Source: an uncultured Clostridia bacterium (lineage in GTDB: Bacteria; Bacillota; Clostridia; Christensenellales; Borkfalkiaceae). Taken from it: DNA of 64,000 bases. The stretch spans positions 1 through 64,000 of the forward strand of contig CANQWX010000002.1 in NCBI GenBank assembly GCA_947627665.1, read 5' to 3'. Below are positions 61,628 through 64,000 of the stretch, piece by piece. Every line of letters begins with the position of its first letter. Position 1 is the first letter of the stretch. The notes under the pieces were generated by a model. The model had not been told where the DNA came from. It worked only from the letters and a program-made list of their open reading frames with translations, and searched no databases. The position numbers and the translations under genes are program-made.

Positions 61628-62680
61628 TTATCCAATGTCACTGCCCGTCAGCGTTCCGTTCGTGCAGACAACTTCATAAACAGTTCCGTTTGCCCGCCAT
61701 CCGACGCTTTGGGCGCTTTTCAACTTGTCGATGCGGTTCCATTCTTCTATCGTGCCGCCGTACACGATGCGATCGATCACGCATTGGAAAAAGGCATAGT
61801 TTTGGATGGAGGTAACGCTCTTCGGAATGTAGACCTCCATTGCTGTGCCGCCCGTACCGATACTGCCTACGCAGCTGAATGCGCTCATCCCGATCGAGAG
61901 GGTCCCCTCGGGAATGACGCTCGCCTTGCAACCCGCGACCACCGTCTTTGTCGCGGTTTCGATGATGCAATTCCCCTCGCTGTGATAGACGGGATTTTTC
62001 TCGGAAATTTCGATCTTCGTCAAATTGTTGCAAAAATTAAACGGAGTTATAAAGGACAAATTCTCGATCTTCGTCACGCTCTCGGGAAGATACAGACTTT
62101 CAATATCGCTTCCCGCAAGTGCGTAAAGCCCGATTTCTGTCACGCCGTTCGGGATCTCGATCGTCTTTGCCTTGCTGTAAGTAAAAGTGTATTGCTGATA
62201 AAAGGAGTAAAGGATTTTTTGAAACAACTCTATATTTTCTTTATCTCCTTCAAGCTCTCGCGGGTCATATCCGAGTTCCTCGAAGTAGGCAGTACATTCT
62301 TCAAGGAATTTGTCCGTATAGTTGTATGCTCCTTCTTGGTTGGTAACCGGTCCAAAAAACTCCTCGGGCATTCCAATGCGGAGGACAGGCAAACCGTCGT
62401 GCTCTGCGGGAATGACGATCTTCTCCTCGTCCACGGCTTCGCCCACGCCCACGTTGTAGCCGATTACCGTTTCGTTATCTTCGCCGTAGATCGGGGTGTA
62501 GTGCAAGCCCTCGGTCGCCTGTTCCTCTGCGGGCGGCGTTTCGGGCGTCCCGTGTTGTCCGTTCGGGTCGGTGGTATTGACGTCCCCCGACGGCTGCTTT
62601 TCTTGGCGGCAAGCGGAAAAGAGACCCGCACTCATCGCCATGACGAGCGTCAGCAGCAGCGTGCAAATTTTGTGTTTCAT
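61628..62680 (-). CDS. BspA-type LRR lipoprotein (duplicate copy, short)
   Basis: This 350-residue lipoprotein has the same signal peptide, lipobox FSAC and linker as its downstream neighbour, then LRR_5 repeats to about residue 320 and an ending with a CVIDRIVYGGTIEEWNRIDK cap common in BspA proteins. It lacks the neighbour's C-terminal domain. GAAAGGAG precedes the start. Its leader carries a structured RNA and terminator (62711-62851) under a consensus promoter, so expression may be set by attenuation. Confidence 0.88.
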   Translation of the reverse strand: MKHKICTLLLTLVMAMSAGLFSACRQEKQPSGDVNTTDPNGQHGTPETPPAEEQATEGLHYTPIYGEDNETVIGYNVGVGEAVDEEKIVIPAEHDGLPVLRIGMPEEFFGPVTNQEGAYNYTDKFLEECTAYFEELGYDPRELEGDKENIELFQKILYSFYQQYTFTYSKAKTIEIPNGVTEIGLYALAGSDIESLYLPESVTKIENLSFITPFNFCNNLTKIEISEKNPVYHSEGNCIIETATKTVVAGCKASVIPEGTLSIGMSAFSCVGSIGTGGTAMEVYIPKSVTSIQNYAFFQCVIDRIVYGGTIEEWNRIDKLKSAQSVGWRANGTVYEVVCTNGTLTGSDIG

Positions 62681-62710
62681 CCGTTTTCTCCTTTCAGGTC
62701 ATTTGCGGGC

Positions 62711-62851
62711 AAAAATAAGGACGTTCCGATACGGAACGCCCGCTAAGAGTATCCCGTACTGTTGCGACACAATTTCCTGTTTCATGCAAGAAAAAAAGGA
62801 TACACTTTCGCCGCTTGTATCTTGCATGAATATTATGAAATTATGTCGCAG
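62711..62851 (-). ncRNA. Structured leader or small RNA ending in a terminator
   Basis: On the minus strand, a transcript from about 62850 would fold into a long nested hairpin: GCGACA-TAATTTC pairs with GAAATTG-TGTCGC, TTCATGCAAGA with TCTTGCATGAA, and GATACA with TGTATC (arms 62761-62791 and 62820-62851, with a promoter 17-spaced TTGCAA/TATAAT just upstream). A terminator follows: GGxCGTTCCG-TAT-CGGAACGxCC (62741-62719) and TTATTTTT (62718-62711). No known class was recognised. It could be a stand-alone sRNA or an attenuator for the LRR lipoprotein 31 bases downstream. Confidence 0.6.
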
Positions 62852-62856
62852 GTTTC

Positions 62857-62885
62857 ATTATAGCAAAATGCGAGGAGAATTGCAA
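62857..62885 (-). promoter_or_regulatory. Promoter of the structured RNA / LRR lipoprotein
   Basis: On the minus strand TTGCAA (62885-62880), 17 bases, TATAAT (62862-62857). Confidence 0.8.
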
Positions 62886-62998
62886 GCCTTTGGCGGGAGA
62901 ATTTTGTGCGCACATATAGGGGCGGCACGCGGCCATGCCGCCGCGGCATATACTGACAGTGCGGAAATCTCCGTAAATTTTACGACAGAGGTCTTTTT

Positions 62999-63412
62999 AT
63001 GTGTAACTCTTGCAACACCTGCGGCTGCGGGTACGACCCGCTTCTCGCCACGCTCACCAACCTGTTTACACCGCTCGGCTGCGGCTGCTGTAACAGGAAC
63101 AACGGTTCCCTCGTGCTCATAAATCCACTCGGCACGGTGCAGACGCGCGGCGGCTGCGGCTGCGGAAACAATAACGGCTGCGGCTGCCAAGGCAACAACG
63201 GCTGCGGCTGTCAGGGCAACCGCGGCAATAACGGCAACTACGGCTTCCAGTCCACATCGGGCTTCGGCAACACGGGCTTCGGCGGCTGCGGAAACAACAA
63301 CGGTTGCGGCTGCCAAGGCAACAACAACGGCTGCGGTTGCGGCTGCGGGAACAATACCTACGACGCCTACTACGTGAGGCAATACGCGCTGAACTCCTGC
63401 TGCAACGGTTGA
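62999..63412 (+). CDS. Cys/Gly/Asn-rich small protein
   Basis: The 137-residue protein has 21 Cys, mostly as CGC triplets inside GNNNGCGCQGN-type repeats (about residues 52-72 and 95-115). A less biased segment (YDPLLATLTNLFTPLG, 12-27) and an aromatic end (YDAYYVRQYALNSCCNG) flank these. No signal peptide. Such composition suits a cross-linked or metal-binding structural protein, for example in the spore coat, but no family was recognised. AGAGGT lies six bases before the ATG. CATATACT (62947-62954) could be a mother-cell-type -10. A terminator follows. Confidence 0.75.
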   Translation: MCNSCNTCGCGYDPLLATLTNLFTPLGCGCCNRNNGSLVLINPLGTVQTRGGCGCGNNNGCGCQGNNGCGCQGNRGNNGNYGFQSTSGFGNTGFGGCGNNNGCGCQGNNNGCGCGCGNNTYDAYYVRQYALNSCCNG

Positions 63413-63419
63413 CCTTGCG

Positions 63420-63445
63420 GAGGACGGGGATCCCCGTCCTCTTTT
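63420..63445 (+). terminator. Terminator of the Cys-rich gene
   Basis: GAGGACGGGGA / TCCCCGTCCTC (63420-63441) is a perfect palindrome followed by TTTT. Confidence 0.85.
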
Positions 63446-63531
63446 CATGCGCGGGAAAGGGCGGCGGGAAAGGACGGCGGGAAGGGCGGTAGGGGAGAAA
63501 AAATTTTTTTGTTTTTCCTTTCGGAAAATTC

Positions 63532-63560
63532 TTGCAAAGCGAGGGGGGAAATGCTATAAT
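63532..63560 (+). promoter_or_regulatory. Promoter of the YitT-family gene
   Basis: TTGCAA (63532-63537), 17 bases, TATAAT (63555-63560). Confidence 0.8.
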
Positions 63561-63589
63561 AATCGGCGGAAAAGAAATCGGGGAAGGCC

Positions 63590-64000
63590 ATGAAATCCAC
63601 AAAACCCACAAAACCCGCAAAACCCACCAAGGCGCAGGTCAAGAAGTTTGTTCTTTACTGCCTCATCATCCTCGTCGGGAACGCCCTTGCCGCGGCGGGC
63701 GCCGCGTTTTTCATCGAGCCGAACAAGCTCGTGATGGGCGGCACGACGGGCGTCGGCATCTTTGTGCGCAATATGCTCGAAAAGACGGGCACCGCAAGCG
63801 AAGATCTGACGAAGTGGATCGTCAATATCACGGTTTACACGGCGAACATCATCCTGTTCGCCATCGGCGCGTTCCTGCTCGGCAAGCGCTTTGCCGCTTC
63901 CACCCTTGCGGGCACCCTGCTCTATCCCTCCTTCATGAGCCTCTATAAGCTCATCAACAAGGGGGAACCCATCGTGAACGACACGATCCTGGCGGTCATC
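63590..64000 (+). CDS. YitT-family membrane protein (5' part, cut by window end)
   Basis: Translation from ATG 63590 runs open for 137 codons to the window edge. After a Lys/Pro/Thr-rich cytosolic start (MKSTKPTKPAKPTKAQ), a first membrane helix (about 20-40) leads into FFIEPNKLVMGGTTGVGIF, the signature region of the YitT/DUF161 family. Two more helices follow (about 80-100 and 105-120). Family members usually have about five helices and a cytosolic DUF2179 domain, missing here because of the window end. GGGGAAGG precedes the start. Function unknown. Confidence 0.85.
   Translation, partial: MKSTKPTKPAKPTKAQVKKFVLYCLIILVGNALAAAGAAFFIEPNKLVMGGTTGVGIFVRNMLEKTGTASEDLTKWIVNITVYTANIILFAIGAFLLGKRFAASTLAGTLLYPSFMSLYKLINKGEPIVNDTILAVI

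Noticed and set aside
62711-62851. 6S RNA or SRP RNA
   Set aside because: The transcript of about 140 nt is shorter than typical Firmicutes 6S RNA and lacks a visible central bubble arrangement; the SRP GGAA-tetraloop helix is absent.

Overview
The window looks like chromosomal DNA from an uncultured, GC-rich, anaerobic member of the Clostridia, plausibly a gut lineage near Christensenellales; that placement is inferred from gene content, not from a phylogeny. Supporting signs are a SigB/SigF-type partner-switching cluster, two overlapping CotF-like spore-coat genes, a possible forespore-type promoter, McsA-McsB-ClpC, RNase Y, a rubrerythrin, many BspA-type leucine-rich-repeat lipoproteins, and near-consensus TTGACA/TATAAT promoters with strong GGAGG ribosome sites. 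No rRNA, tRNA or CRISPR array was seen.

Left part (1-27.8 kb), mostly housekeeping and stress genes. The left edge carries hairpins resembling an IS200/IS605 right end. Then come a 10-TM heavy-metal exporter-like protein, a degenerate AraM/glycerol-1-phosphate-dehydrogenase-like gene overlapping a NagD/AraL-like phosphatase, a STAS / HATPase / sigma / HATPase regulatory operon, a Phd-Doc toxin-antitoxin pair, a PucR-type regulator with an S41 protease, a cysteine desulfurase divergent from a DUF3343 Se/S carrier-like protein, endonuclease III, CotF-like proteins, YchF, argS-gph, a rubrerythrin, an XRE-membrane regulator leading into DUF1653-mcsA-mcsB-clpC (no ctsR), and a minus-strand luxS-ung-SGNH hydrolase operon with pfs (MTA/SAH nucleosidase) nearby.

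Middle part (27.8-35.4 kb): a ferritin-like protein of unknown role, a BspA-like lipoprotein, an MBL-fold hydrolase overlapping a C_GCAxxG_C_C protein, a small lipoprotein and a secreted tyrosine-phosphatase lipoprotein. A repeat-rich leader of about 620 nt follows, with a strong promoter set in palindromes.

35.4-57.5 kb is one gene encoding a surface protein of about 7,341 residues: signal peptide, BspA-type leucine-rich repeats, MBG-like domains, 39 tandem Listeria-Bacteroides (Flg_new) repeats almost all joined by a Ca-loop-like D-x-N-x-N-G-x-PDW linker, YDG/MBG-like domains, and a C-terminal membrane helix with an Ala/Glu-rich tail instead of LPXTG. It is the outstanding feature of the window.

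Right part (57.5-64 kb): RNase Y, a tandem pair of duplicated LRR lipoproteins on the minus strand, an apparently undescribed structured leader or small RNA with its own promoter and terminator, a Cys/Gly/Asn-rich small protein (21 Cys in 137 residues), and the start of a YitT-family membrane protein. Intergenic regions hold several related families of dispersed palindromic repeats.
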